A model generated the notes under the pieces. The model saw only the letters and a program-made list of their open reading frames with translations. It was not told the DNA's origin and ran no database searches. From Metallyticus violacea (Eukaryota > Arthropoda > Insecta > Mantodea > Metallyticidae): 64,000 nucleotides of DNA. This document shows, one piece after another, positions 24,640 to 35,891 of this stretch. Position 1 is the stretch's first letter. Every line of letters begins with the position of its first letter. The position numbers and the translations under genes are program-made. The stretch is taken from assembly GCA_030762175.1 (NCBI GenBank), contig CM060846.1, positions 181,758,541-181,822,540 on the forward strand, in the 5' to 3' direction.

Positions 24640-25000
24640 TTTCTGATAAAACGTCTACAGATCACAAGTAAATATTTGGCTTTTCGGATTATTTTATCTA
24701 TATTTGAATTCCACATTCGCTTCCTATCCAGCATCATGCCAAGATATTTAGCCCGCGTTGAATTCCTCACATGCGTCCAGAAAATATTTAGACTATCAAA
24801 GACTTGTAGTCTTTTCTTTTTAGTGAAAGGTAAATAGCTGTTTTTCAGGGATTCACTTTAAGTCCCTCCCTCAATCTCCAGTGTTTTATTGTATTCAGCC
24901 CGTCATTCATGATGTCCGTTATTATTTGGGGAAATTTCCCCATCGTATTGTAGGTGTACAGAGCTGACAGTAAGGCCTCTGTTTCCCTGTTGAGGTTTAT
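24640..25000 (-). pseudogene. RT C-terminal fragment of the second LINE
   Basis: The minus-strand translation gives W-R-x-R-x-G-L-K-V-N-P, then FTKKRRLQVFDSLN, then RAKYLGMMLDRKRMWNSNI, the post-palm block of LINE RTs (K-Y-L-G-x-x-L-D). The catalytic YADD/FVDD region upstream is absent. The fragment lies in order between the ORF1 piece and the RNase H piece. Confidence 0.75.
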
Positions 25001-25229
25001 TCTTAGGTTGTGATATCCCTACAACAGAATTCACATTAAGGTAAGATAAGCACCCCATTTATAACTAGGATGCCAGTCCTAACGTAATTATAGAAGGTAC
25101 AACAAAACAACATACACTTTTTCGCCTAGTTCTGCCATTCGCCCCTTGTGTATTGTCTATCATCCTTGAATGAGGGCCAGGCCGATGTGTCCTTTTCTAG
25201 CCAAATTACAGTAGGCTGCCGAAGCCGCC

Positions 25230-25985
25230 TTACTGTGTTGCAGGTTTATCTGGAGCATCTTTGTCATCTTTGATGGCAAATGTAATTCTACCTAACCGTA
25301 GGTATCCCTTACTGCCCACAGCTCTCATGGCGTTTTGTTCTTCGTTGTCAATCGAGCATACAAAGGTTTGATCAGTTAGGTCGCACTTGTTGCTGAAAGT
25401 TCGCCACTCTCCGGTCTTGAGAGTGTGGGTTTGCTTTTCAAGCATTAGCTGAATCTGGGAGGGATCCGTGTTGGCGAATATCATTGGTTTCTTAAAGAAC
25501 AAATTTGCTGTCCTCAAGACTTCCACCTTCAGTAGTACAAACAGCCTAGAATTTTCCCATTGCTTCATCTTTGGAACTGGCTCTTGCAGCCAGGTTTTAA
25601 TTTGTTGGTTGGCATAGAAATGATAAGCGTTCCCGTTTCCACGTACGAGCCAGTGAACTGAGGAAATTCTCATCTTCAATGCTCTCGAAGGACTCGACAA
25701 TCAACTCCTGAAGCTTTGGACCTCAGTGAGTTTAGCTGCCAGATATCCTTACAGAGCTACATTCATTTTAATACTGGTTATGGTTGTCTTAAAGGTTACT
25801 TTGTCTCTATCTCCGGGTATTTTCGTAGAAATTCTTGGTTTTATCCGGGTAACTTCAGGGATTGGGCTTACCGGTTCCGGAGGCTTCGTTTCGCTCCAAT
25901 CTTCTCTGACACCTTCACTTACTTGGTAGGTTTGACTCTTAGGCCCTTCTTCTTTTTCCTTCGTTCCTTCCTAGGGTCCTATTTA
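25230..25985 (-). pseudogene. ORF1-like protein of the second LINE (possible DUF4780-type domain)
   Basis: The open segment at 25230-25700 encodes 156 residues. A central stretch (TGEWRTFSNKCDLTDQTFVC) leads into SIDNEEQNAMRAVGSKGYLRLGRITF, the pattern I associate with the DUF4780-type domain of insect LINE ORF1 proteins. Upstream (25701-25985) the minus strand continues in other frames as a strongly basic segment (DPRKERRKKKKG), as expected for a nucleic-acid-binding N-terminus. The family call is from memory of the motif and is tentative; that it is element-derived is better supported, by its position 5' of the RT and RNase H pieces. Confidence 0.5.
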
Positions 25986-27759
25986 TGTGGTGGTGCACCC
26001 ACCCTTGTGCTATTTATCAGTGCACAATATACTGTGCATTTAAGAAAGTATACGATTATTCCGAATCGATCCATATAATTGAGTGAAAGAAAATAATTAT
26101 ATACCAGATTGGAATAAGCGAGAAAGGAAATGAAATAAAAGAATGAAGAAAAACAAAACAAAAAATACAAAACACAAAAATTTACAAGAACACTGATTAG
26201 TAGTTTGCTAACTGCAGTTTTGTGTAGTATTATTTTGTTACCTTTTGGGTGTATTGTGTAGCTTGTTAGCGGAATTTTGTATCTGCAGTAGCATTCATTT
26301 TCTGTTGTTTCTGTACGTATATTAATACACGTGTACTGCAACAGAACTCCCACTGTTCTTGAAACTGTACCAGATAATTTGATGTTAATTGCATGACATT
26401 TTCTTTTATTGTCGTAGCACAATTATGATTATGTACCCTTTATTATACACATTTAATTTTTTTAAAAGATAACAGATGTTATATTCTTCATGAAATTGGT
26501 CCAAATATTTTGATGTTAATTATGTAACATTTATATATGATGGTTATGGTGTAACTATAGTTATGTATCTCTTGGTAATTGTTTTAATTTCACAACTATC
26601 TGTATTGGAGGTGTCTTAATTTTACGAATGTGTATAACTTTACTGACCCAAGATGTCTAATTGTTGTAATTTTTTCATTGTAGTAACTATTCTTTATTAG
26701 AAAATGAGCGAACAAGTTCAGAGTTCGCTTAATGCAACCAAAAGAGAGCTCCTGTACTTTCCCCATGAACGTTGCACCTATATGGTGGTGATATCACGAT
26801 TTTTGTATGGTCATACAAGCTGTGGTTGCCGCTTCCTGTCATACGCAAACCCTTGGTTGACAACTATAAGTTTAGTACAAACCAGTATCTAGCAGTTCAG
26901 CACAATCTAGCTTCAACCAGTTTTGTACGAACTAGCATTCTACCAGTTCGGCGGCTGTGGAGTCCCCCCACCCTGCAGCATGATCATCGCAGTACAGCAG
27001 CCATTTGTTCCTATTTCATCGAGTGCTGAGTTTGTGGTTTAGATAGAATACAAAGTATTGCGATCTCATCTTTTGTTTTTATGGCCGTATATGATGCAAA
27101 TACACTGTGTAAATACATGATGCACTTTGTACATTTGTTTATTTTTTGTATATACCAAACTGTTATTAAACTTGGGTCCATATTATGTATGTAATGTTAG
27201 CTTTTTATCACTTTTTTGTTTACTGAGACGGTGAATCGTTTGACCCAGGGGCAGATGTTATATTACAGTAAATATTTTGTTGGTGATGATTGCATAATTA
27301 TGCTATTTGTGCATGCGATCATCACTGGCTTTTTATTTCAGAGGAAGTGTTGAACAGAGAATTTAGATTACAGAAAGCTGTTTACCTAGCAGGGAAGTGT
27401 TTATACTGGATGAGGAGCAGTGAAGAGAGAGGAACGGAGGTTTTTATATTGACAACCTGTCGTGGGATAGAAAAAATGTGTGTTAGAGAAGAGGACGCGT
27501 ATATTTCTCTGTAGGCAAGCAGTCAGAAGCGGCGATTGGTAAAGGTTGGAGCTGTTTGACAACGCCCCCGGGACGCTTACCGGAATGTTTGTCAGGTAGC
27601 TGTATTCAGTTTGGTATAGAGTATATCGTTATTATTAAGTTGACTTTTTGAGTCTCTATACAACGAAACCCTCATCTTCCCATTCCCCATGTTCCCTTTG
27701 TGAAGTTTTAAATAAATATAAAAGTTACAAAACAGGAAGTGCCATAAATAGTAACGTTT
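25986..27759. other. No gene recognised
   Basis: AT-rich with short ORFs only. A 147-codon minus ORF at 25979-26422 is low-complexity and hydrophobic, without family motifs. Around 26870-26960 the words GTACAAACCAGTA, CTAGCAGTTC, TAGCTTCAACCAGTT and CTAGCATTCTACCAGTTC suggest a short degenerate tandem repeat of about 35 bp. Confidence 0.4.
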
Positions 27760-28160
27760 TCAGGTTGTCCCATTTCCGGTGATGTTATCGGGAAACGAGT
27801 CCTGGTCATGACATAATGGTTTTGATTTTTGGTCATCACATTATATAGCGTAGTCATTGTTCTGCACCAAAACTTTAGGTTTTCCAATTTTTCAAGGAAT
27901 GGCAAAATACGATTTACTAAACTTTCTGTAAGTCTGTAAATGTCTTCTTGAGATAAGGAGTCCAACAATTGTAAAACTCGGGATATCAACTCGACAACAT
28001 TCCTGGGTTTGCATTGCCGAAACACAGTATATTACAAGCTACTCCGATAATGTTCTATATAATTTAAGGCAGGACAACTTTCCGGCCAATCTCTCCAAAC
28101 ATACTTACATGTTATTTTAATCACATTCATTGAAGGATTTGACATATAACACGGTGTTCC
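27760..28160 (-). pseudogene. Tc1/mariner-like transposase C-terminal fragment
   Basis: Two minus-strand frames join into the end of a Tc1-type DDE transposase: WPESCPALNYIEH (the W-P-x-x-S-P-D-L-N-P-I-E-H block holding the third catalytic residue), a short linker, then PRNVVELISRVLQLLDSLSQ and EDIYRLTESLVNRI, which matches the Tc1 tail helix pattern (PRN..EL, P.E.I..L..SM..R). A stop lies between the two halves. The upstream DDE residues are not recognisable, and no inverted terminal repeats were found. Confidence 0.55.
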
Positions 28161-28892
28161 CATTTGCATCGAAGTGGCAAAATGTTGCTCAGGGAACTTG
28201 TAGATATTCATCGGTACAATAAAATTAGCAAAAAGAACACTTTTCCAATAATGCTTACTAATGATATTTTGTTTTTCATTTACGAGCAATTGTGGCTTAG
28301 AGTAATGAGATATGCTTCCTGGTCTCATGCGTTTCGCCTCAAATTTAGGAATCACTACTGGTTCAATGTTACATGGTTCAAATACGAGCATTTTTACGGT
28401 TTGGGGTGAGATGAGACTCATGTGTAAACACGGAATGAGCTCGCAGAATGTGAATCTTCAATGTAATATTTATGTACCAATCTCTCGGAAAATTTGATCC
28501 CAGCAGAAATATTTTAATCGTTAAGATGAACTTAATTGTTCAGTGAAAGTTATTCTGCGTATTCTTGTTTAGCATAACGTCTACGTATTATCATATTAGA
28601 AATTATTTTACCTTTTAACTGATAATATTCAGTGAAATTTCGGAAATTTATTACACGCCCGCCTTGTTCTTTACTCTTTCCCTTATTTCTCTTTTCGTTG
28701 TAGGTGAAACTTTAATGGACCTTCCTAACTTCAATGCATCAAAAAATTACTACATCGAACACATACATTTTATGGCTTTTATTTTCCTGCAAAATTAGAA
28801 TACACAATCTATGGAAGTGACACTTGAAAAGCATATTCCATTATGCACGTACGCATGAAATTTTGTTACAGCCCGTGGATTTATCTTAAAGA

Positions 28893-28899
<7 letters not shown>
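28161..28899. other. No feature recognised; possible 5' continuation of the Tc1-like relic
   Basis: A 129-codon minus ORF (28032-28421) overlaps the transposase fragment and runs upstream of it, but residues beyond the WPES block do not match transposase motifs I can recognise. Confidence 0.35.

Positions 28900-28938
<39 letters not shown>
28900..28938. repeat. (TA)n microsatellite
   Basis: About 39 bp of uninterrupted TA. Confidence 0.97.
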
Positions 28939-28940
<2 letters not shown>

Positions 28941-30499
28941 CCCTTAATATTCAGTAAACATTGTAATTGGTCTCCAAGAATGAAATAAGTTAAGGGCAAT
29001 GTAATGAGGCAGAAATACGTCGGCGGCATTGCCTGCAGTTCTCCTTTTGAGGACTGGTGTTGAAATGTTTTGAGAAAACCATACCCAGACATGGTGTTTT
29101 TACCTGCAACCGAACTCGAGCCCAACGATTGATAAGTTTATACTTGATATCTCAGCCACGAGGGAAAACTACGTTCATGTTGCTCTAATTTAGATAACTA
29201 AAAACTACCACAAAAGTTTGAAATCTAACTTAAACATTTCCCTCTTTTTATTTTGAACACATTGACAGTGATCAGCATACACATTAGAATTACTATAATA
29301 TTTAATTGAAAATAATTATTGTTTTACATTATTCATATCAGAAAGCTGCACCTAGTGCAAAATGCCTTGTATGCATATACGAACAAATAAGAATGCTTTC
29401 ATTTACTTTTAATTTTATTACACAACAATCGATTTCCAGGAAAGTAAATGCTCGACGAGATAATTGGTAAACTAAATAAATTATCGCCCACTCTAACCTA
29501 CAAAATTTAACATAAAGTTTAACTAATGTATTTCTCAACCACTTAATCCGAAAAGAAGACTTTGCCTGTAATGAATGAAAATTACATTTAGACAGTTGAA
29601 AATAAACCAGCCCAGATGCATGATTTAGAGAAATTAATGGAATGCTTTGTTTTATTTGCAGATTCATATATAGGTAGAATTTGATAATCATTTAAATAGC
29701 TAGAAGATCCCTATCATGCGGCTATTATAATTATATATATAGTTTATTTTAAGTGAACTGGTTCTATGAACCTCTTAGTTAATAATTCTCTTCGAGACTA
29801 TAATGTTTAAAATATTTAGTGATTACCCTAAAAAGAACAACACATTTTGACTATTTTTAACAGGCTGTGTTGAGGAATACAGTTAAGTAAATAGACTGAG
29901 CTTGTACTTTGCTGTTAGAGTTCAGTGAAGTTCGCTATGTAGCCGTCCGGTGTTATGCGTCCTGGAAAAAAGTTAATCTTCCTGAAGCCATTAAGCACTT
30001 AGCCAATTAATTTATATGTAGTACGTAGGATACGCTTGCGAATGTGTTTGAGCGTGTGTGTATAAAAGAGAGAAAGGGAGAGAAAGAGCATTTCTCGGCA
30101 GCAGTGCGCCAGTCCCTGGCAGCTTTTTACATGACATAAGGCGAGTGTGCAACAGAGAAGCCCCTGGAGAGCGAGACAGAAAAGAGGGATCTCAGCTGCT
30201 CTAAAACATGGGGCACCAGGTGGATGGGCACATTCACTTCCATTAACCCCTTCTCTTGTCCTATAGCTCCTGTACTTCTATATGCCGTCACAACGTGCAA
30301 ACTATAGCTCCATCCTTTACAATCACATCTATTACTCGAAGGTATACTTACTTAGCGATAATAATTTTATTTCTAATATAAACGTTCCCACTTGGCACTC
30401 CATATACCGATTTATCAAAAAAATGCATGCTCGGCGCTAATCATAGCTGGGAAGGAAATGTGTAGGAAGTCGCGAATGAGTACACCGTTGTATATTTAA
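28939..30499. other. No gene recognised; GC-richer TATA-containing patch at 30055-30260
   Basis: The 117-codon minus ORF at 29338-29691 lacks motifs. Around 30060 a TATAAAAG sequence precedes purine-rich AGAGAGAAAGGGAGAGAAAG and a stretch richer in G and C than the surroundings. It could be a core promoter or part of a degraded LTR; no coding sequence follows. Confidence 0.3.
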
Positions 30500-30755
30500 T
30501 TTATTTACGAACACTATTTACCATCTCAGGTCATCAGCCTCCGATTAAATTCTGGGTGTGAAAAGGCCTATAAATTTACCCCTTCTTTCAGGCTTGCGTG
30601 TCATAAATCCACGATACGGACCTACGGCTTTAGTTTCCTTCTGAAAGAAGCCATACTTTTAATTTTGAAGTAAATACTAAGACCTTGCCAGGGATTGAAC
30701 CCAATATCGAGAGTCTACGATGGAAGTATGGTTACCACTATACTACCCGAACCAA
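30500..30755 (-). repeat. SINE-2 (tRNA-derived), minus orientation
   Basis: The plus-strand reading runs TTTATTTACGAACAC..ATCTCAGGTCATCAGC, ..TTTCAGGCTTG.., ..ACGGCTTTAGTTTCCTTCTG.., ..AGGGATTGAACCC.., ..GGTTACCACTATACTACC. On the minus strand the tRNA-like head (GGTAGTATAGTGGTAACC, A box) comes first and GGGTTCAATCCC is the B box. It shares every block with the other SINE-2 copies. Confidence 0.85.
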
Positions 30756-31612
30756 CGAATACAATGTGCGCAGTTAAGTTTCATAATAGATAAATTGTAA
30801 GTAACACCAATTAGTGTATTATTGGTAACATGCTATAGTGCCGAGCAGAACCACTTACGTTTTACAAGCAGGACCAACAGTTGTCAAGCTAAGGGAAAAA
30901 GTATATAAGTATTCAGTAACTTTCTCAGCTAATTAATATGATACTTCAATGTCCAATAGACATCCCAGCTATTTAATGCGATATTTTACTGTGCTGTAAA
31001 CATTTCGCTTCCTTTGAGAAGAAAGAGGAAAGTTATATGCACAGTTTTTCGTCTTCCTGCTTGCAGTATGCTGCGGATAAAAATCCCTTTCAGAAGTCTA
31101 CGTAACGAGATGTTTCAACTTTTTTCCAGCCCGAATAAGAGACGACACTAAAGACAACGCCTTAAGGATTACTATAAAAGCTAAACCTTGTGTTGAAGGA
31201 CTCTGTGATGGTTTGCCTCACGATGCACACATACTTCATAGTCACTACCTAATATGTGAGTGAGAGGGTAAATTACTGTCTGGATACTGCCATCTATCGT
31301 CTTATAGTAATAGTCAAAAAGGCGAATTTGTTTATTCATTTATTTATAATCATTTGATGTCCATATGATACTATTCAAGTGTTATTTTCTTTATTGTGCA
31401 TTTTCTTAATTATATGTTTAGTTTTCATAATGTCCGGGGTGTAGGGAAAATTCATACAGTAGGGTAAGTCATATTGTTTTTATTGTTTGCATTTTAAAAA
31501 TAATATGTGTGTCTTATAAATTAGGGTAATAAAGTAGAATTTAGGGCACTCACTAAGACTAAGGCTTATAAAACCAACTTAGTTCCCTCATAGGGCACGT
31601 AGCCGTAATAGA
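30756..31612. other. Possible 5' LTR region of the gypsy relic; otherwise no feature
   Basis: The stretch lies just upstream of the PBS-like sequence at 31613. A TGTGAGTGAGAGGG at 31254 weakly resembles the TGTGTGAGGAGAGT at 39681 beyond the polypurine-like tract, but the following sequences do not align convincingly, so an LTR pair is not established. Confidence 0.25.
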
Positions 31613-31625
31613 TTGGTGGCAGCGG
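31613..31625 (+). promoter_or_regulatory. Primer-binding-site-like sequence of the gypsy relic
   Basis: TTGGTGGCAGCGG is a word often found just inside the 5' LTR of animal gypsy elements. It would pair with a tRNA 3' end to prime minus-strand synthesis. The upstream LTR boundary is not resolved, so this is a positional inference. Confidence 0.4.
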
Positions 31626-32561
31626 TTGATTGGCTAATTAGCAATTCTCAGGTTAGCGATCAGCAAGGAATAGGATACACTATTTTAATTTTGTAATCCA
31701 TTTTTATTTTGTTTTATTTAGTTGTTTTGTACTATGTTTAGGTGTGTTTGGAAATATTGGAGATAAATTGAGCCGGTTACATTCACTATCATTCATGTAC
31801 ATGTAGTTGGTACAATTTCTTTGGCACTGAGACATTCTGATGAGTACGCTTTTATAGTAATCGCAAAGTTTTAAAAGGTAAACTAAGTTTGATTTGTCCC
31901 TATTAGAGAGACATAAAGGAAAATTTCAGGTCTTGTCGCTGACTCTCGCATAGTAATAGCGATAAAAAATAATCTTAAAAAAGTTCCATAACCATCATAT
32001 AAGATCTGTACTCACATAATAGACACGATACTGTGATGTTTGATGTTGAAACTCGACTATTAAAAAGAGTATTGACCTTGGATGTGAATACGAAAATTTA
32101 GAAATAGAAAGACTCCATTATCTCTACGATTACGCTTCTGATCAATTAGTGTTAGATTTGGACTTCGGAAGGGAAGAGGGTGTCTGTTTTCCCTAAGGAC
32201 AAAAGTGTAACAAAGGAAATGCAACGGTCTGTAAAGTAAAAACACTAGGTCGGGTTGCACAAATAGTACTTAATGCCCATTGGTAATACGTATTCGGAGG
32301 AACCGCTTGATGAAATAAAATTTAAATTTTATATTTGCATTCACAGTAGCTAAGAACTTTGTAGATTTTAAATTTAGCGTCGCCACCGAGGAGGGTATTG
32401 GCCAGCTCGCATTCCTGCTGCGATTGCTCTGGCCGCGGTTTCAGGTGGTGGTCCTGGGTTTGTCATAGGCATATCGCCAAAGTCAACGATTCAGTTCTCT
32501 CTAAGCTTGGGTTCGAACGAAAGGCATTTGTTAGAAAATCGCAATAATTAAGGAAAATTGA

Positions 32562-32945
32562 AGGGACCTAGAGGAGAAAGTATCTCGTCTCACGACAGGC
32601 AAAATAAAAACGACAGCATAGACGACGAATTTTTATTTAATTATATGTTTAACGCGCGTTTTTACTACTGAAGCACCACAGGCTGTGGGCACTGATGATA
32701 CATGAAGTTAAATGGAAGGTTGGGAAATTATTTTCTTTAAGGTAGGAAGCGTTCCTGGCCTAAGTTTAGGGTACCTCCCCAGCATCTGCCATTTATGAAG
32801 ATTGCGGATAATCTGGGAAAACCTCAGTCAAGGAGGATGGCCCTGAAGGAAATGGAACACCAGACCTCCTGCTCACCAGTCCGCGTCTTAACAACCTCAG
32901 CCACCCGTGACGGTACCAACAACTTAAAAGAATACACTGGAGATC
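32562..32945. repeat. 384-bp perfect direct repeat, unit A (in gag)
   Basis: Identical base for base to 35892-36275. It consists of about 68 bp of presumed gag sequence, a SINE-1 in minus orientation (about 32630-32918) and about 27 bp that reads on in frame into gag. Because gag-like coding continues out of the right end here, A looks like the source location. Confidence 0.97.
32630..32918 (-). repeat. SINE-1 inside repeat unit A
   Basis: The plus-strand reading shows the 3' end first (GTTTAACGCGCGTTTTTACTAC), then CCTAAGTTTAGGGTACCTCCC, CAGCATCTGCCATTTATGAAG, and ends with the tRNA-like head (CCTCAGCCACCCGTGACGG). The B box is degraded. Confidence 0.85.
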
Positions 32946-33412
32946 CGAAGTGCAGAAAGGTTAAGAATTATATTACCAACATCGAACAGATGACATTAGT
33001 GGTCAACTGATTCAAAAATGATCAACTTAATATTGCTAGGGAAAAATCATGGAGAATGACCTTGCAGTTTTATAGTGCAAGGTCTAACTTAAAAAAAAAA
33101 CTAATATCACATGTGAAGAATTCTAAAAAGCTCTGGTTGACAAATTTACAGAGAAATTACCCCTACAAAATCACTACTTGCCTTGCAAAATGTAGTTTGC
33201 ACCGTTGTCCACTGCTGTTACATAAAACAATACCAACTGTTGCTAATGCCGAAGTGCAAAAAACTATAAACGATGAGAGTGCTTGTCGCCTTGACAAATG
33301 GATAAAGGAGTATTGCAGGACAGCGGATGAGATTTCAACTACATGACCCCGTATCTTTGACAACCGCTGTTTTAAATGTAATATACCAGGTCATATTTCA
33401 AAACATTGTTCA
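32925..33412 (+). pseudogene. gag with CCHC zinc knuckle, gypsy relic
   Basis: The capsid-like reading includes KVKNYITNIEQMTLVV and later WKIKEYCR-like helices in broken frames. The nucleocapsid knuckle CFKCNIPGHISKHC is intact at 33368-33409 (C-x2-C-x4-H-x4-C), followed by a Gly/Arg-rich stretch. Gag would bind element RNA and form particles. A stop at 33344-33346 and frame changes separate the segments. Confidence 0.75.
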
Positions 33413-33770
33413 TGGCAACGGCCCCAGGGAAAGGGGAACGGCTCGTCGAGATACGGGAACCCGATGGGCTCGGGTCAAGTTTGTTTCCCGTCGTCTCATC
33501 ATATGAATGAAGTTTCAAAAAAATATTATTGGAAAAAAAGATTGGAAGGTAGTAATATACCGTGCTTTATGCTGGTAGACAAAGCTATTAAATATAAGCT
33601 AGTAGATAGGGAAAATATGGTGAAACCGAGGTTCGATGGAGTAAGCGTAACAGGTGCGAAATTTATGATTTTTGACCAACATGAAATTGTGTTTAGAAGT
33701 AGCCACGAGTTAATATCCATGAGTTCAGTGTAGCGCCCTTAAAATTAAAAGAATATAATGGCATATTAGG

Positions 33771-33895
33771 AATGAATATTTTGATGATGATGATGATGAT
33801 GATGATTATTATTATTATTACTACTACTACTACTACTATCGCTTAAGGGGCGCAAAAACTGCTATTGTCATTAGCACCCAGAAATGAATATTTTG
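33771..33895 (-). mobile_element. 99-bp 5'-truncated I-clade 3' end with 13-bp TSD
   Basis: AATGAATATTTTG occurs at 33771-33783 and again at 33883-33895. Between them, 33784-33882 holds a tail of GAT, ATT and ACT repeats (to about 33839) and then GCTTAAGGGGCGCA and GTCATTAGCACCCA, matching the last ~40 bp of I-clade copies 1 and 2. It is an extreme 5' truncation, inserted minus-strand into the protease region of the gypsy relic. Confidence 0.92.
33784..33839. repeat. Compound (GAT)n(ATT)n(ACT)n microsatellite
   Basis: Three adjacent trinucleotide blocks, on the minus strand the 3' tail of the truncated LINE insertion. Confidence 0.95.
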
Positions 33896-33960
33896 GATTA
33901 TGTTCAGGTAATTATAGATATTCAACGAGGGAGATTATTTACAAAATACGGACCAGCTGC

Positions 33961-35530
33961 TTATAACACAAATAGATCAGGGATTGGGATAGGAGGTGAA
34001 CCTGATCATTTTGCAAACGATACATAACTGTATGATGACAAGAGCTCCAATCAGAAGCGAAGGAACGAGTGATGAGGACTAGGAAATAGAATCAATAGCT
34101 GGCGTCATAACATTGACGATGATTGGAAATGGGATGTAAGACTCGCAGAAAAAATTTTAATTGTACCTCTGTCGGAAAAACAGGTACTCACTTGCCTACA
34201 AAGACTTTTAAACGAAACCTCCCTAGAACTATTTATAGATCCTGTGAAAACTGAAATGAAGGGAATATATTTTGTCAGAACAGTGGGTCGATCTTGGGGG
34301 TGTAGTGGTAACCATACTTGCCTCCTAATGGATTTTTTCGGGCGTAAAAATCCTAATAATGCCTTCCTTCGGAAGGGGAATAAAGCCGTAAGTCCCATGT
34401 CATAAATTTAAGGCATGTAAATAAACCCTAAGCCTAAAAGAAGAGACATCTGAGCAAAATTTATCGGCCTTTTCACGCCCTGAATTGAATGAGACGCTGA
34501 TGACCTGAGATGTTAAAGAGCGTCTGTAAATACATCTAATCAAAAAAAAAAATCTGGGCAGTGGCTAGAGTACTTACGGCCGATGATGGGAAAGAGATAG
34601 AGGGGCTTAGGTAAACTAACGAAAAGATGGCTAGAGATGCCAAGTTTTGCATGATGAAGACTTTAAATATGAGATTTGGCAGAGCTGTAAAATTTGACGA
34701 ATATATGAGAAAGAATAGTGCACAGTTAGATATGTTTAAGGAAGTTGAAGAAACCATAAATATGTAGACATTTTTGTGAGGATCCTCAAATAGAAACAAT
34801 AGCGAACCTGCAGTCTGAAGATCAAGACCTGACCATCTGGATGAGGAGGGGGCGCAGTTATTACGGATATGCGAAAGGAGTTTGGCGATATGCCTTGCTC
34901 AACGGGCAACTTTCCTACCTCTGGAGGAGGGTTAGAAGGGAGATGGTCTTCTAGCCTTGTGTTAGGGGTCAAAAAAGATAGCAGCTCGTCTCTACTTGAG
35001 TCACTGGCCAGTGCCTGAGATCTTAGAGGAAGTTAAGGTTCAGAAGCCTACTTATGCGAATGTACATCCGGGAGAATTTGTCTATATCCGGGATGATAGG
35101 GAAACCTTGCATCGCGAGAATAGAGAGTACATTAGGGGCCAGGAGAAAGATGAGATAACACACTGGCGCCCGAAATGCAATGTGCACTGGTAGGCAGGTT
35201 GATGGTAGTCATGAACTCAGAAACTATGTGTGAAAGTAAAGTTTGTGTTTTGCGCAATAATGTAGCTCATGCGGTAAAGGACATTAGGTGATGTATGTAA
35301 CGAAAACGGTGCTAAAAGAAAAACGATAAAATTCAGGTTTTGGGAAGCCTATATGTCGTGAAATTAATAGTTTTATGGGGTTAAGTGAAGCACTTAAGCA
35401 CGAGAGATAGAGAGGTGATTTCTAAGGTCCTTTGTGATTATATTCCATTATATTTAGATGAACAAGTAGGAGAATGGCCATGCACTGAATAATTGAGCAT
35501 GAGAAGATACAGGGAATGCTAAACCAATTA
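33961..35530. other. Degraded gypsy interior between protease and RT
   Basis: Apart from a SINE-2 (34296-34552), this stretch holds short broken readings that I cannot assign to a domain (for example 34996-35193, plus, 65 codons). It is presumably Gag-Pol linker or RT N-terminal sequence after heavy mutation. Confidence 0.4.
34296..34552 (+). repeat. SINE-2, plus orientation with A-tail
   Basis: Head GGTGTAGTGGTAACCATACTT (A-box region), then CTAATGGATTTTTTCGGGCG, CTTCCTTCGGAAGGGGAATA, AAGCCGTAAGTCCCATGTC, and the end GTTAAAGAGCGTCTGTAAAT with an A-run at 34542-34552. The B-box portion between GCCTCC and GGATTT is missing. Confidence 0.88.
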
Positions 35531-35891
35531 GGCATAACACATACAGGTCGCATTTGCTCTTAAAGATGAATTATAGAAATAAACATAAGAAATGTTGAAG
35601 AACAAAGTTTATCGAGGATAGGAAATCATACTGTTCGTTCCAAAGATGGCAATCAATGGAGTAGTACAGTACAGGCTTTGTGTTGTTTATCGCAGATTGA
35701 ATGCGTAACTAAAGTACTAATGTGGCTCATACCAAAATTAAGGGATAAGGTATCAATGCTATCAGGTAACGCATATTTCTCAATTATCGATATTGACTCA
35801 ACATATAATGCAATGAAAGAGACGGAAGCTGATCGTCCGAAAACAGAATTTGTATGTCAAGAAGGATCTTACCAGTATGTAAGGAAAACTG

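Larger units (their letters stand above)
23440..25985 (-). mobile_element. Second non-LTR retrotransposon lineage, degraded and internally deleted
   Basis: On the minus strand, in order from high coordinates: an ORF1-like segment (25230-25985), an RT C-terminal segment (about 24640-25000), an RNase H domain (about 23800-24170) and a terminal CCHC finger region (about 23440-23630). The protein sequences differ clearly from the I-clade family elsewhere in the window. Only about 230 bp separate ORF1 from the RT C-terminus, so the endonuclease and most of RT have been deleted. A Loa/R1/I-type affiliation is plausible from the RNase H-finger architecture but not settled. Confidence 0.75.
33464..33960 (+). 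pseudogene. Retroviral-type aspartic protease region, gypsy relic, interrupted
   Basis: The open frame at 33464-33733 holds PCFMLVDKAIKYKLVDRENM (VD-type active-site neighbourhood, without a clear DTG/DSG) and FDGVSVTG. The coding sense resumes after an insertion with the GILGMNIL block near 33757-33783, the usual end of gypsy proteases, then IIDIQRGRLFTK. A 99-bp LINE tail sits exactly inside that block. The protease would mature Gag-Pol. Confidence 0.55.
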
